Source of the DNA: Stieleria neptunia
GTDB taxonomy: Bacteria > Planctomycetota > Planctomycetia > Pirellulales > Pirellulaceae
Length of the DNA stretch: 64,000 nt
NCBI RefSeq assembly: GCF_007754155.1
Contig: NZ_CP037423.1
Coordinates: forward strand, 4,588,001-4,652,000
Direction: 5' to 3'
Every line of letters starts with the position of its first letter. Within the stretch, counting starts at the first letter, position 1. The notes under the pieces are model-generated. The model worked only from the letters and a program-made list of their open reading frames with translations. It searched no databases and was not told the DNA's origin. Made by a program: the position numbers and the translations under genes. Positions 9,538 to 17,977 of the stretch are shown here, one piece after another.

Positions 9538-10431
9538 ATGCCTGATCTTGATGCAAACACCGCTTCCTCGGCCAGGGATCAAGCTTCATCCAATGAGTCA
9601 TCGGTCGACTCCGGCAACCCGGATCTCAGTCCGCTCGACGGCGGCCGATGGCGTCCGGTCAGCCCCGGCGAATTGCTGCGAAAACCCGTGGCGGATTCGA
9701 ACGAGGAATTGGATGAAGACCAACGGGAACATCGTCGCACCGTTCAATTGGAACGACGTCAGGAGTTGGAGCACAAGTTAAAAGCCAACCCGACGGATTT
9801 GGACGGATTCTTGGAACTCGCCGCGATCTATCGCAGCGAGCATCGGCCGTTGGAAGCCAAGCGATTGCTGCAGCAGGCCACGCAGATCTTTCCCGACGAC
9901 GAAGGCATCCTGTTTCAATTGGAAGAAGCGATCCTTGCCCGCTCGCTGCAACAATACCGCGAAGTCAGTGATCTCGCGTCGCGGCTGAAAACGCCCGAAG
10001 CGGATCGAGAGTTGGAACGGAGTCGTGGCGATTGGGCGATGCGACGGATCGAAGTCTGTCGCGCCCGGTTGGCGCGAGACCCCTCGCAGATCCAATTGCG
10101 ATTGGCGATGGCCGATGCGAAGTTTGACGCCGAGATGTTTGAAGAGTCCTTTGCCGACGCGGGGCACTTGTTGGAGCTGGACGAGTTTTCGCCCCAAGCT
10201 CATTTTCTTCGCGCCCGCTGTTTGCTCGCTCTGGGAAACGACTTGCCGGCGATGAAAGAGCTCCGCGCGGTGGCGCTGCGACGGTCCGTTGTCGCGCCGG
10301 AATCCTTGCGCCATGCCAGCCTAAAACTGCTCTGTGAGCTGGCAGACAAGTTGTCACTGCAGGCGACCGGGCAACAATACGAGGCGCACCTGAAACGTCT
10401 TCAAGCAACCTCCACGCCATCGAAGTCCTGA
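9538..10431 (+). CDS. TPR-like cytoplasmic protein
   Basis: A 297-residue predicted soluble protein. After a polar, low-complexity N-terminal 60 residues it shows helical repeats of TPR type: NPTDLDGFLELAAIYRSE, RPLEAKRLLQQATQIFPDD, and later LARDPSQIQLRLAMADAKF and FADAGHLLELDEFSPQAHF. The repeat spacing and the W/L/A/P positions fit tetratricopeptide scaffolding. The ATG at 9538 is preferred over the TTG at 9520. The next gene, a WXG100-like protein, starts only 10 bases after the stop, so the two are probably co-translated. No catalytic motif is visible. Confidence 0.75.
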   Translation: MPDLDANTASSARDQASSNESSVDSGNPDLSPLDGGRWRPVSPGELLRKPVADSNEELDEDQREHRRTVQLERRQELEHKLKANPTDLDGFLELAAIYRSEHRPLEAKRLLQQATQIFPDDEGILFQLEEAILARSLQQYREVSDLASRLKTPEADRELERSRGDWAMRRIEVCRARLARDPSQIQLRLAMADAKFDAEMFEESFADAGHLLELDEFSPQAHFLRARCLLALGNDLPAMKELRAVALRRSVVAPESLRHASLKLLCELADKLSLQATGQQYEAHLKRLQATSTPSKS

Positions 10432-10441
10432 GAGCCCGATC

Positions 10442-10711
10442 ATGAATCAAGCCGTCGTTGATCCCGAACAGTTGCGTCAATTCGCTTCCCATCTGCATCG
10501 TTTCGTCGAGGAGTTGAAAGAGCGTTCGACGGCGCTGGGCACGCAGATGAATCAACTGGAGCAAACGTGGCGTGATGAACAGCAACGCAAATTTGCCGGT
10601 GAGTTCAGCGAACAACTGCGTCAGCTGTCGCGATTGGTCAAGACGACCGAGCAACACATTCCGTATCTGTTGCGCAAGGCAGAGCAAATCGACGCCTATC
10701 TGGGCAGGTAG
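10442..10711 (+). CDS. WXG100/ESAT-6-like small helical protein
   Basis: An 89-residue, all-helical protein. A central tryptophan turn (LEQTWRDEQQRKFAGEF) separates two amphipathic helices, and an aromatic lies several residues after the Trp, the layout of WXG100 proteins. The canonical Gly after Trp-X is replaced (W-R-D), so membership is by shape rather than exact motif. WXG100 proteins are usually substrates or partners of type VII-like secretion, but no EccC-type ATPase occurs in this window. It follows the TPR-like gene after 10 bases, which suggests a pair in which the TPR protein may act as partner; that is inference. Confidence 0.6.
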   Translation: MNQAVVDPEQLRQFASHLHRFVEELKERSTALGTQMNQLEQTWRDEQQRKFAGEFSEQLRQLSRLVKTTEQHIPYLLRKAEQIDAYLGR

Positions 10712-10810
10712 GTCGGCCCCGGCCGGCGAGTGCCCCATGCCATTTTTTTGACGCCAAGCGGGGTGTTTTCGAAACGCGACCGGACGGCTCGCGGGCGCGC
10801 AAGGACCGTC

Positions 10811-10903
10811 GGAAGAATAAGTGGCGGAGATTGATTGTGGGATAGGCTTCCAGCCTGTCGTTTTCGCCATGACAGGCTGGAAGCCTATCCCACTTATTCT
10901 TCC
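10811..10903. repeat. Nested perfect hairpin, dispersed repeat family 1
   Basis: An outer 14-bp stem (GGAAGAATAAGTGG at 10811-10824, its complement at 10890-10903) surrounds a 23-bp perfect inner stem (10837-10859 with 10871-10893) with an 11-base loop. The inner arm (GTGGGATAGGCTTCCAGCC...) recurs as single arms at about 26218-26242 and 41499-41522. It is a dispersed repeat of the host chromosome; a role as terminator or REP-like element is possible. Confidence 0.8.
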
Positions 10904-11024
10904 GGCGACGCGTAAGCGGCCGGGCATTCGGGCGCCCGCCCGAGGCCTTACGGCCGGCGGCTCACCATTGACTTAGCGGATCCCGATCATGTCGGCGGCC
11001 CGCGCGGGCCGTTCCCCTGACCCC
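10904..11024 (+). repeat. 123-bp nested palindromic repeat, partial copy A
   Basis: This copy keeps the core (CGTAAGCGGCCGGGC ... GCCCGAGGCCTTACGG ... CGGCTCACCATTGACT ... GATCCCGA) but its left arm is displaced by the family 1 hairpin. It belongs to the family with complete copies at 16224-16346 and 58111-58233. Confidence 0.7.
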
Positions 11025-11348
11025 TGCGATGGCATGGGGCTCGTGCCAGCCGCCGGGCATCTTCCGACGTTCAGGGGAAACCCTCAAGAGGCACGTCCGT
11101 TGCCGTCGGCGGCCGGTTTGTTGCGTTTAAATGGGCAATCATCTTTGTCGGGAACCGGTTTTTCGTCGTTTTCTCTCGCGATCCTAAACATTTGTTGCGG
11201 CTGTAGCACAGGGTTATCGCGTTCACCCGCATGAGCATCCATTCTGCGCGAAAGTGTTTTTCGCCTGTCATCTCATCTGCAGGGTGGTGTCACTGAAGTC
11301 GATTGGGTGTCCTGCGCTTGTGCGCAGGGCCAGAGGGACTCCTTTTCC

Positions 11349-11864
11349 ATGCAAACACCACGTTTCAAATTGATGATCTGCGTCGGCGCGACAGCGTTGA
11401 ACTTGCTGCTCGTCGCTTTGGGATATTACCTGTTCGGCCCGGTTGCGGCGCTCGGCTTTGGGGCGACGTTTGGGATCGCGATTTTCGAAGCGGTGATCTG
11501 GAGTTTTCGACGCGGAAAAACGAGAACCAAGGAACGCCGTATCATGACCGCGGTGATTGCGGTTGCCACGCTGACTGGCGTCTTGATCGGTGTGGATTCC
11601 TATCGAGACGGGCTTCACGAAACACGTGTCCGAGTCCGCGAGGCGAATCGATTGCGTTCGCAGGTGAAATCCAAATCGCAATACGAGTTGGTCACGATCT
11701 CCTATCACGCGCCGCCGCTGCAGACCGATGAACGGTTATCGGTTCACGGTTATGTCACCAATCCCGAAGACTTGGATTCGTTGCAGGAGATGGTCTACAA
11801 AGACCGGTCATGGAAAGTGGAGTGGGACGTGGGATTGATGTCCCAGAGTCCGTCGTCGCGGTAG
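11349..11864 (+). CDS. Inner-membrane protein of unknown function
   Basis: A 171-residue protein starting MQTPRFKLMICVGATALNLLL. Hydrophobic segments at about residues 8-25, 28-45 and 63-80 suggest three membrane helices (ATALNLLLVALGYYLFG, VAALGFGATFGIAIFEAVI, MTAVIAVATLTGVLIGV), separated by a basic loop (SFRRGKTRTKERR). A soluble C-terminal half of about 90 residues follows. The upstream in-frame start at 11307 would add a Cys-rich segment before the first helix and looks less likely. It converges on the binding-protein gene that ends at 12124. I do not recognise a family. Confidence 0.6.
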   Translation: MQTPRFKLMICVGATALNLLLVALGYYLFGPVAALGFGATFGIAIFEAVIWSFRRGKTRTKERRIMTAVIAVATLTGVLIGVDSYRDGLHETRVRVREANRLRSQVKSKSQYELVTISYHAPPLQTDERLSVHGYVTNPEDLDSLQEMVYKDRSWKVEWDVGLMSQSPSSR

Positions 11865-11950
11865 CGGGCAACGATGTGAAGCATTTGTTAGCGGTAGGGC
11901 GCGAGCCTTCCGGTCTTTCACGCCGTTTTTGAAGCGCGACCGGACGGCTC

Positions 11951-12074
11951 GCGGGCAGTCGATTTTGTCGGGATCTGCTGAGTCAATGGTGAGCCGCTGG
12001 CCGTAAGGCCCCGGGCAGCGCCCGCAGTGCCCGGCCGCTTACGCGGCGCGCGGCTCACAAAAACGACGGCCCGC
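11951..12074 (-). repeat. 123-bp nested palindromic repeat, copy B (inner part inverted)
   Basis: The element runs from GCGGGCAGTCGATTTT to an imperfect complement ending GACGGCCCGC, with the core in opposite orientation to copies A, C, D and E (GAGTCAATGGTGAGCCGCTGG comes first). It lies between the converging membrane-protein and binding-protein genes. A dispersed repeat of family 4 (TTAGCGGTAGGGCGCGAGCC) sits just before it at about 11888-11907. Confidence 0.75.
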
Positions 12075-12123
12075 TCACGCCGTTCCGCTAACACCTTCAG
12101 CACAAAAGTAAGCTGACAAAGCA

Positions 12124-13095
12124 CTACTCCAAAAACTCGAGTGTGTAGCAGTCTTCGGCGCGGACCTTTTCCGGGTCGACCAGATCGAGCGCGGTGAGTT
12201 GGTCGAACAATTCACTCCATCGCTGCGCCGTCATCGTGCCCACGGTATCGGCGCTCGACGCGTCAGGCATCGCCAAGTCACGCATCACCTTCGCGCCGAA
12301 CTGGAGTGCTTCAGGCGTCATGCCTTCTTCGTTGACGCTCAAGATCGCTGCGTTGCCCTGGCTGCCGTCGTTCAGGTAGCTTCGCCAACCCTGACGCGTG
12401 ATGTCGACGAAACGCCGAACCAGATCGGGTTGTTCGCGGATCAATTTTCCCGTGGTCACCAGAACGCTTGAGTAGGGATTGAACCCCAGGTCGCTGACCA
12501 TCAAGGTGTTGACCGGCACTCCCTGTTGTTCGGCGAGCAGGGGTTCGGCACAGCTGTAGCCCTGGATCACGATGTTCGGATCGCCGACCAGAGACGCGAT
12601 GCTGCCGTGGTAGGGCACTTCTTTGACCCCGTCCAAGATCCCCTTGGAACGCATGAATTCGACGAACGCGCGTCCGGCTTGGCGTTGCAGCGTTTTGCCC
12701 TTCAAATCGGCAAACGATTCCACGCCGCTGTCTCGGCGGGCCAGAATGCAACGCGGATGATTTTGCATCGCCGCCATCACCGCCACGACGTCGATTCCTT
12801 GCTGGCGATAGATGATCACGTCGTCCGCGTTGGCGATCGCGAATTGGGCTCGCCCCAGTGCCAGTTCGGGGCCGATCGGCGTGGCCCGGCCCCCCGGCTG
12901 GATCGTCACCTCGAGCCCCTCGGCCTGATAGGATCCGTCGGCCAGAGCCTGGAACAGTCCGCCGTGTTCGGTTTCGGGATACCAGTTCAATTGGACTTGG
13001 ATCGCAGTGCCACCGTCAGGTGACGGCGGCGGCGTCGAGTTGCATCCGACCAAGATGAAAAAGACGGCCAGGTAGGGGAGTTGCAGGGACTTCAT
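12124..13095 (-). CDS. ABC transporter substrate-binding lipoprotein, NMT1/SsuA type
   Basis: Periplasmic solute-binding protein of the NMT1/THI5-like (thiamine-precursor or alkanesulfonate type) family. The 323-residue chain starts MKSLQLPYLAVFFILVGCNS, a lipoprotein signal with lipobox LVGC. Family features follow: IQVQLNWYPETEHGGLFQAL, GRAQFAIANADDVIIYRQQG, VAVMAAMQNHPRCILARRDS and SFADLKGKTLQRQAG. The ATG at 13095 was chosen because it starts the signal peptide. No permease or ATPase gene is next to it, so it is an orphan here. No THI-box riboswitch is recognisable upstream, and the ligand cannot be read from sequence. Confidence 0.85.
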   Translation of the reverse strand: MKSLQLPYLAVFFILVGCNSTPPPSPDGGTAIQVQLNWYPETEHGGLFQALADGSYQAEGLEVTIQPGGRATPIGPELALGRAQFAIANADDVIIYRQQGIDVVAVMAAMQNHPRCILARRDSGVESFADLKGKTLQRQAGRAFVEFMRSKGILDGVKEVPYHGSIASLVGDPNIVIQGYSCAEPLLAEQQGVPVNTLMVSDLGFNPYSSVLVTTGKLIREQPDLVRRFVDITRQGWRSYLNDGSQGNAAILSVNEEGMTPEALQFGAKVMRDLAMPDASSADTVGTMTAQRWSELFDQLTALDLVDPEKVRAEDCYTLEFLE

Positions 13096-13416
13096 CGGAT
13101 TTGGCTCAGGGCGGCCCGTTGGAGTGGCGTTTGCAGAATGATTGCAATGTATCAATCCCCGTGGCGGGTGCGAATCCACCGATTCGACCTGCGGAGATCC
13201 GCGGCGTGCGTGCCGGCCTGCACTCCGGTGGGGGCCTGGCGTGAAACCTCTCTTTACGTTTGGCGGCCGGTGTCGTTACCTTGTCATGAAACACGCGCCG
13301 GAAATGCGTCTGAGCTGTTTAGCGTTCTGTTTTGGTGGTCTTATTTGGAGCTCAGCTCATTGGGTTTGGCCGTGAAACGGATTTGAAGTCCAATCGTTTG
13401 TTCAGGGAAGAATGTC
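13096..13416. other. Intergenic region between divergent genes
   Basis: About 320 bases between the reverse binding-protein gene and the forward low-complexity membrane protein. I looked for a thiamine riboswitch on the reverse strand and did not find its conserved blocks. No other structure stands out. Confidence 0.5.
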
Positions 13417-15429
13417 ATGGGCGAAACCATTCGTTATTTGATGGTCGCCATTGCCGCACTGATCTCGATCCTCCAGATCGCACCTGCGCGGCTTGTTGCG
13501 CAAGCGCCGAGCGGCGGATTTGAAATTCCGCCGTCCCTTTCGGGGGCTTTCGGATCGTCGGAATCGAGTGCGCAACCGTCCCGCGGCGGCGGGTCCGCGT
13601 CGATGGGCTTGCCGAATTTCACCGGCGGTGTGGACACCCAGCGTGTGGGACCTCGAGCCGGTGGCCCGACGACCGATCCGATGGCGTCGCGCGACCGTAA
13701 TTGGCTTGCTGGGATGGCGAATTCCGGTGGCAACCGGCCGACGACGGACCCGGTGGGGGGCAACGCACTGGGCAGCCCTTCGTCGGCAACCCGGCCGTCT
13801 GCAACCCTTCGCAATGACCTCCGCAGCAGCGACCTCCGCAGCAGCCAAAACCCAAACGCGATCGCAACGGTCGGTGCGACCCAAGATCCACAGAGCCGGG
13901 AAGCCCAATTGATGGCCAATGCACGCGAGGCGACGGCATCGCCGACCAGCGCCGGCAGCGGGGCATCGCGAGGCTTTGGCGGTCTGCCGTCGGGAGTGAG
14001 GTTGCCCGACCAGGGCAATGCGGCGGGCTCCAGCGCCACATTCGGCAGCGAGTTCGCGAGGAACACGGCCGCTGCGTCGCCCAATACGCCGGACCGCCCC
14101 GTCTACGGGCCCCCGACCGCACAAGAAGCCAATTACGATCTGTCGGTTTTCAATCGAAACAACAACGCCCGTTCGAACGCTTCCGCTTCCCAGGTCGCCA
14201 ATTCTCAAAACTTCAATTCCCAAAACGTGGGGCAAAATCCGGCCAGGACGACGGCGCAGCAAGACCTGTTGTTTCCGGGCAGCCTGTCCGGTGGGGCGGC
14301 GTCGCGGCAAGCCGCTACCGGTGGTTCGGCATTGGGTTTTCCAGCGGCCGATCCCCGCGCTACAGATCCTCGCGCTGCCGATCCTCGCGCTGCCGATCCT
14401 CGAACTGCTGATCCCCGGGCTGCGGCGCCCAGTGTGCCCTCCAGTTGGACCTACGAACAGATTGCTCAACTCGGGCAATTGTTTGGGATTCAGCCCACCG
14501 ATCCACGCATGGGTGACAAGAATTTCGTCAACGACTTGTATGTCAGCTATCGAGAGTATTTGGCAAAACAGCAAGCGGCTCAGGCGACGACCGAGACGAT
14601 GGCCAACGCGGCGACTCCAGGACGATGGTCGGCCGGAGAGGTCGGAACAGGCGGACAGGCGGGATGGAATTTGCCAGGGGTTCAGCCACCGGCCGGCCCG
14701 TCTCAGCCGAATACCTTAGGCGGATTGCCGGTGACGGATCCGCGTTTCGCCAGTCTGGACGGTGCCACCAACGCGGCGGCAACCGGCGCCTGGGGGTCGG
14801 AGGCCGCTGGCTCGCGCAGGCCGGACGTGGATCCGCGTCTGTCCCAAAAAGACATCGACGGATTGCCGCCGGGGGCGTGGTCCTACGACAAGTATGGCAA
14901 CCCGATCGACAAAGAACGTTACGTCCTGGATCGATTCGGCGAGCGCGTGGATGAAGAAACGCAGTGGGAGCTGACGATCGGCCGAAAGCGTCGAATGGAG
15001 GAAGAGCGTCTTGCCAAACTGGAGGCCGAGCGTGGCCGCACCACGCTGTCGACCGATTCATTGTCGGGTTTGGCCAGTGCGAGTGATCGATTGCTTGCTG
15101 GCGACGGAGTCCCGGCGGCAGGATCGTCTCGACCGCCCGCCGGTGACGTGAGCACGGCGGCCAATCGGCCGAACCTTGCGGGGGCCGGAGGCGGCATCGG
15201 CCAGGGAGGCCCCGGGCCAGGCAACCGCGTGCCGCCGACCGACCAGGCAGGGATCGCGGGTGCCGCGGGCGCGATCGGCAGATCGAATCCCTACGTCAAC
15301 GTCTTTTTGCTCTGCTCACTTGTGGCCAATGCGTTCCTGTTCATCTCGCTGCATCGCTTGTGGTACCACCACCGTGATCTGATCGCGTCGAGCCGGATGG
15401 CTGCCAGCGGGATGTCCAACAACGACTAG
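13417..15429 (+). CDS. Large low-complexity membrane protein, function unknown
   Basis: A 670-residue protein with an N-terminal hydrophobic segment (YLMVAIAALISILQIAPARL) that may be a signal peptide or anchor. A very long Ser/Ala/Gly/Pro/Asn-rich region follows. A C-terminal membrane helix lies at about residues 630-648 (NVFLLCSLVANAFLFISL), followed by a short basic tail. Five-residue repeats of ADPRA/TDPRA type occur at about residues 309-333, encoded by 15-bp repeats at 14350-14425. Short ordered segments between disordered stretches include WTYEQIAQLGQLFGI and DKYGNPIDKERYVLDRFGE. The layout suggests an envelope protein with a disordered periplasmic region. I recognise no family. Confidence 0.75.
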   Translation: MGETIRYLMVAIAALISILQIAPARLVAQAPSGGFEIPPSLSGAFGSSESSAQPSRGGGSASMGLPNFTGGVDTQRVGPRAGGPTTDPMASRDRNWLAGMANSGGNRPTTDPVGGNALGSPSSATRPSATLRNDLRSSDLRSSQNPNAIATVGATQDPQSREAQLMANAREATASPTSAGSGASRGFGGLPSGVRLPDQGNAAGSSATFGSEFARNTAAASPNTPDRPVYGPPTAQEANYDLSVFNRNNNARSNASASQVANSQNFNSQNVGQNPARTTAQQDLLFPGSLSGGAASRQAATGGSALGFPAADPRATDPRAADPRAADPRTADPRAAAPSVPSSWTYEQIAQLGQLFGIQPTDPRMGDKNFVNDLYVSYREYLAKQQAAQATTETMANAATPGRWSAGEVGTGGQAGWNLPGVQPPAGPSQPNTLGGLPVTDPRFASLDGATNAAATGAWGSEAAGSRRPDVDPRLSQKDIDGLPPGAWSYDKYGNPIDKERYVLDRFGERVDEETQWELTIGRKRRMEEERLAKLEAERGRTTLSTDSLSGLASASDRLLAGDGVPAAGSSRPPAGDVSTAANRPNLAGAGGGIGQGGPGPGNRVPPTDQAGIAGAAGAIGRSNPYVNVFLLCSLVANAFLFISLHRLWYHHRDLIASSRMAASGMSNND

Positions 15430-15527
15430 TGGTCCGCCTGACCGCTGTGATTGCGTTGGCTACCCCTGGGGCTCTGATCCGGCTAATCTCTTGGCGTTTG
15501 ACATCTCGCCACGCTCAAGACGATCCG

Positions 15528-16046
15528 ATGACGATTGATCTAAAAAGTTTCATTCGCGACATTCCCAATTTTCCCAAGCCGGGAATCATCTATCGCGACA
15601 TCGCCCCGTTGCTGCTCGATCCCCAGGCGTTCAAGGCGGCGACCGAGGCCATGGCGGCTCCCTTTGACGGCGAAACGGTCGACGTGGTCGCCGCCGCTGA
15701 AGCGCGGGGGTTCATCTTTGCCGCCCCGTTGGCGCTGCACTTGAACGCCGGATTCGTGCCGATTCGCAAGCCCGGCAAGCTGCCTTTTGAAACGCATTCC
15801 CATTCGTATGACCTGGAATACGGCAGCGACGAATTGCACGTCCACATCGACGGCGTGCTCCCCGGCCAGCGGGTGATCATCGTCGACGACCTGCTGGCGA
15901 CCGGCGGGACCATGCAGGCTTGCTGCAAGCTGCTGGAACTCTGCCAGGCGGAAATCCTGGGCTGTTCGTTCCTGATTCACCTGGCCGGGCTGAAGGGCGA
16001 AACCAAGCTGGAGCCGTACCGCGTCGAATCGGCCGTGGTCTACTAG
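15528..16046 (+). CDS. apt: Adenine phosphoribosyltransferase
   Basis: Salvages adenine to AMP using PRPP. The 172-residue product starts MTIDLKSFIRDIPNFPKPGI and shows the type I PRTase features: IYRDIAPLLLDPQAF, AAEARGFIFAAPLAL and PIRKPGKLPFET. The PRPP-binding loop is VIIVDDLLATGGTMQ at about residues 115-129. The longer open frame from 15429 overlaps the previous gene's stop, but homology starts at the ATG at 15528, giving the usual APRT length. No purine-salvage neighbour is present; nadA follows after a repeat-rich gap. Confidence 0.94.
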   Translation: MTIDLKSFIRDIPNFPKPGIIYRDIAPLLLDPQAFKAATEAMAAPFDGETVDVVAAAEARGFIFAAPLALHLNAGFVPIRKPGKLPFETHSHSYDLEYGSDELHVHIDGVLPGQRVIIVDDLLATGGTMQACCKLLELCQAEILGCSFLIHLAGLKGETKLEPYRVESAVVY

Positions 16047-16087
16047 TATTCCGTGTCAGCTCAAGGTTCCGGTAGCGCAAACTGGCG

Positions 16088-16144
16088 TAGGTCACGCTGG
16101 GCGTGACACTAAGAACGTCATGCACAGCATGACCTACTTGAAAA
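16088..16144. repeat. Palindromic repeat, family 2 variant
   Basis: Contains GTCACGCTGGGCGTGAC and GTCATGCACAGCATGAC, two short hairpins of the type seen at 19017-19066, 24739-24760 and 45281-45302. The phrase GTGTCA/TGACAC also brackets the block (CCGTGTCAGCTCAAGG and AAGGTGACACGG). It lies after apt. Confidence 0.6.
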
Positions 16145-16223
16145 CCAAGGTGACACGGAATACTAGTGCTCGCGATAATGCTATCTAGTTTGAACCTGTT
16201 TTCGAGCCGAAACCAGACGGCTC

Positions 16224-16346
16224 GCGGGCTGTCGATTTTGTGAGTCGCGCGCCGCGTAAGCGGCCGGGCACTGCGACGCTGCCCGAGGCCTAACGGCCAG
16301 CGGCTCACCATTGACTCAGCAGATCCCGACTAAATCGACAGCCCGC
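16224..16346 (+). repeat. 123-bp nested palindromic repeat, copy C (complete)
   Basis: Perfect 15-bp terminal inverted repeats GCGGGCTGTCGATTT (16224-16238) and AAATCGACAGCCCGC (16332-16346) enclose an inner inverted repeat pair (GCGTAAGCGGCCGGGC with GCCCGAGGCC). This is followed by CGGCTCACCATTGACTCAGC. It is nearly identical to copy E at 58111-58233 and has the same length. Confidence 0.85.
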
Positions 16347-16507
16347 TCGCGCCGTTCCGCTAATTGATTCAGCGCCAAATTAGGTGGCGAATGATCGTCG
16401 GCAAGATCTCGGGTGAATCGACCGAATGGGCAACCTGCCCTACAATAGAACCGGTGACAGCCCGATTGCTTGTCGCTCGTTTTCCACTTTTTTTGAAAGT
16501 GAGTCCA

Positions 16508-17671
16508 TTGACCACGCCAACGCTCCCCACCGTCCATTCCGATCCGAACCGCAACGCGGCGCACCCGCTGGCGGCCTACAAGACGCTCTCCAGCGAGGAG
16601 CTGATCGAGCGAATCACGGCCGTTCGCCAGGAGTTGGGGGACTCGTTGCTGATTCTGGGACACCACTACCAGCAGGACGAAGTGGTCGAGCACACCGATC
16701 TGCGCGGCGACAGCTATCAGTTGTCCGAAATGGCAGCCCAGAGTGAAACGTGTCGCTCGATCGTGTTTTGCGGTGTCCACTTCATGGCCGAAACGGCCGA
16801 CATTTTGGCCAACCGCCCTGAAAAACTTGCCAGCCGTAATGGAGAACGGGTCCGCGTGATTTTGCCGGACATGGCCGCGGGCTGTTCGATGGCCGATATG
16901 GCGGCGATTGCCCAGGTCGAAGCGGCCTGGGACGACATGTCCGAAGTCATCGACACCGAGCGGGTGATCCCGGTCACCTACATCAACAGCGCCGCGAGCT
17001 TGAAGGCGTTCTGCGGAAAACATGGCGGCATCGTCTGCACCAGCAGCAACGCCCGGGCGGTCCTGGAATGGGCCTTCGAACGCGGCGATCGTGTGTTTTT
17101 CTTCCCCGACCAGCATCTGGGACGCAACACGGCACTGAAAATGGGCATCACGGAAGACCAGATGCCGGTTTGGGATCCCTACGAATTAGAACTCGGCGGC
17201 AACGAAGAGCAGGCGATCGTCGATAGTCGGGTGATCTTGTGGAAAGGGCACTGCAGTGTCCACCAAATGTTCCGTCCCGAGCACGTCGCACAATTCCGCC
17301 AGCAGCATCCGGGGATCAAAATTCTGGTGCACCCGGAATGTCCGCGCGAAGTCAACGATCTGGCGGACGTCTCCGGTAGCACCGGCTTGATCATCCGCAC
17401 GGTTCAGGAAAGTCCGCCGGGCACGAAGTGGGCGATCGGGACCGAGTTGCATCTGGTCAATCGCCTCAAGGCCGAGCATCCCGAGCAAGAAATCCACTTC
17501 CTCAGCCCCGTCCTGTGCATGTGCGCGACGATGTATCGCATCGATCTGCCCCATTTGTGCTGGGCGCTGGAGAATCTCCGCGAGGGGACTCCGGTCAATA
17601 CGATTGAGGTATCTGAAGAGGTGACCAAGTGGAGTTTGGTCGCGTTGGAGCGCATGTTGGCGGTGAAATAG
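16508..17671 (+). CDS. nadA: Quinolinate synthase A
   Basis: [4Fe-4S] enzyme that condenses iminoaspartate with dihydroxyacetone phosphate to quinolinate in de novo NAD synthesis. Family signatures are LLILGHHYQQDEVVEHTD, DSYQLSEMAAQSET, FCGVHFMAETADIL (Cys88), VCTSSNARAVLEWAF (Cys177), FFPDQHLGRNTA, LVHPECPREV (Cys278), GSTGLIIRTV and CMCATMYRIDL (Cys337/339). Cys88 and Cys177 are cluster ligands of the family; the third is not assigned here. The start is uncertain. The frame is open from 16364, but the TTG at 16508 follows GAAAG at good spacing and gives about 387 residues; a GTG at 16499 is an alternative. No nadB or nadC lies nearby. Confidence 0.92.
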   Translation: MTTPTLPTVHSDPNRNAAHPLAAYKTLSSEELIERITAVRQELGDSLLILGHHYQQDEVVEHTDLRGDSYQLSEMAAQSETCRSIVFCGVHFMAETADILANRPEKLASRNGERVRVILPDMAAGCSMADMAAIAQVEAAWDDMSEVIDTERVIPVTYINSAASLKAFCGKHGGIVCTSSNARAVLEWAFERGDRVFFFPDQHLGRNTALKMGITEDQMPVWDPYELELGGNEEQAIVDSRVILWKGHCSVHQMFRPEHVAQFRQQHPGIKILVHPECPREVNDLADVSGSTGLIIRTVQESPPGTKWAIGTELHLVNRLKAEHPEQEIHFLSPVLCMCATMYRIDLPHLCWALENLREGTPVNTIEVSEEVTKWSLVALERMLAVK

Positions 17672-17977
17672 GGGGGCCCTATGACCGTCAAACCCGGTGC
17701 AAATTCGACGAGGGACAAAATTTCACCACGTTGAATCGGGGCAAACTGGGCGTTTGATGCTTTTAATGCCGATTTCGTTGACAGTTGATTTTTGCGGTAA
17801 CTATACTTCCGGGAGTGCGGAATGGCGGTTGATGCGAGGGCATCCCGCGTTTCTGCAAGGAAAATCCACCGTGGGCACCCGGCTTATCGTCGCTCACCAA
17901 CCCGGCATTTTGTCGCCTGAACCCTACCAAATTCGACAACGTGTTCGGACCGCTCCTGTCAAAGGAAAGCTCCTAAA
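17672..17977 (+). other. Intergenic region carrying the promoter of the coiled-coil unit
   Basis: About 300 bases without a gene, starting with a GGGGGGCCC run after nadA. Apart from the promoter listed separately at 17778-17807, nothing is identified. Confidence 0.5.
17778..17807 (+). promoter_or_regulatory. Predicted sigma70-type promoter
   Basis: TTGACA at 17778-17783 and TATACT at 17802-17807 are separated by 18 bases. This is a near-consensus housekeeping promoter in GC-rich surroundings, about 170 bases upstream of the coiled-coil membrane gene. It implies a leader of roughly 165 bases. Confidence 0.6.

Larger units (their letters stand above)
10712..11348 (+). other. 637-base intergenic region rich in palindromic repeats
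   Basis: No reading frame here looks like a gene. The region holds a nested hairpin (10811-10903) and a partial copy of the 123-bp nested palindromic repeat (about 10904-11024), listed separately. The remaining stretch up to the ATG at 11349 shows nothing I can identify. Confidence 0.6.

Noticed and set aside
10989..11234. 81-codon forward frame after the WXG100-like gene
   Set aside because: Starts inside a palindromic repeat and has no signal peptide, domain or ribosome binding site.
13096..13300. Possible thiamine (TPP) riboswitch upstream of the NMT1/SsuA-like binding protein
   Set aside because: The conserved CUGAGA and ACCUGA-type blocks are absent on the reverse strand.
15429..15527. 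N-terminal extension of adenine phosphoribosyltransferase
   Set aside because: Overlaps the previous gene's stop and is not part of the family; the ATG at 15528 gives the usual length.
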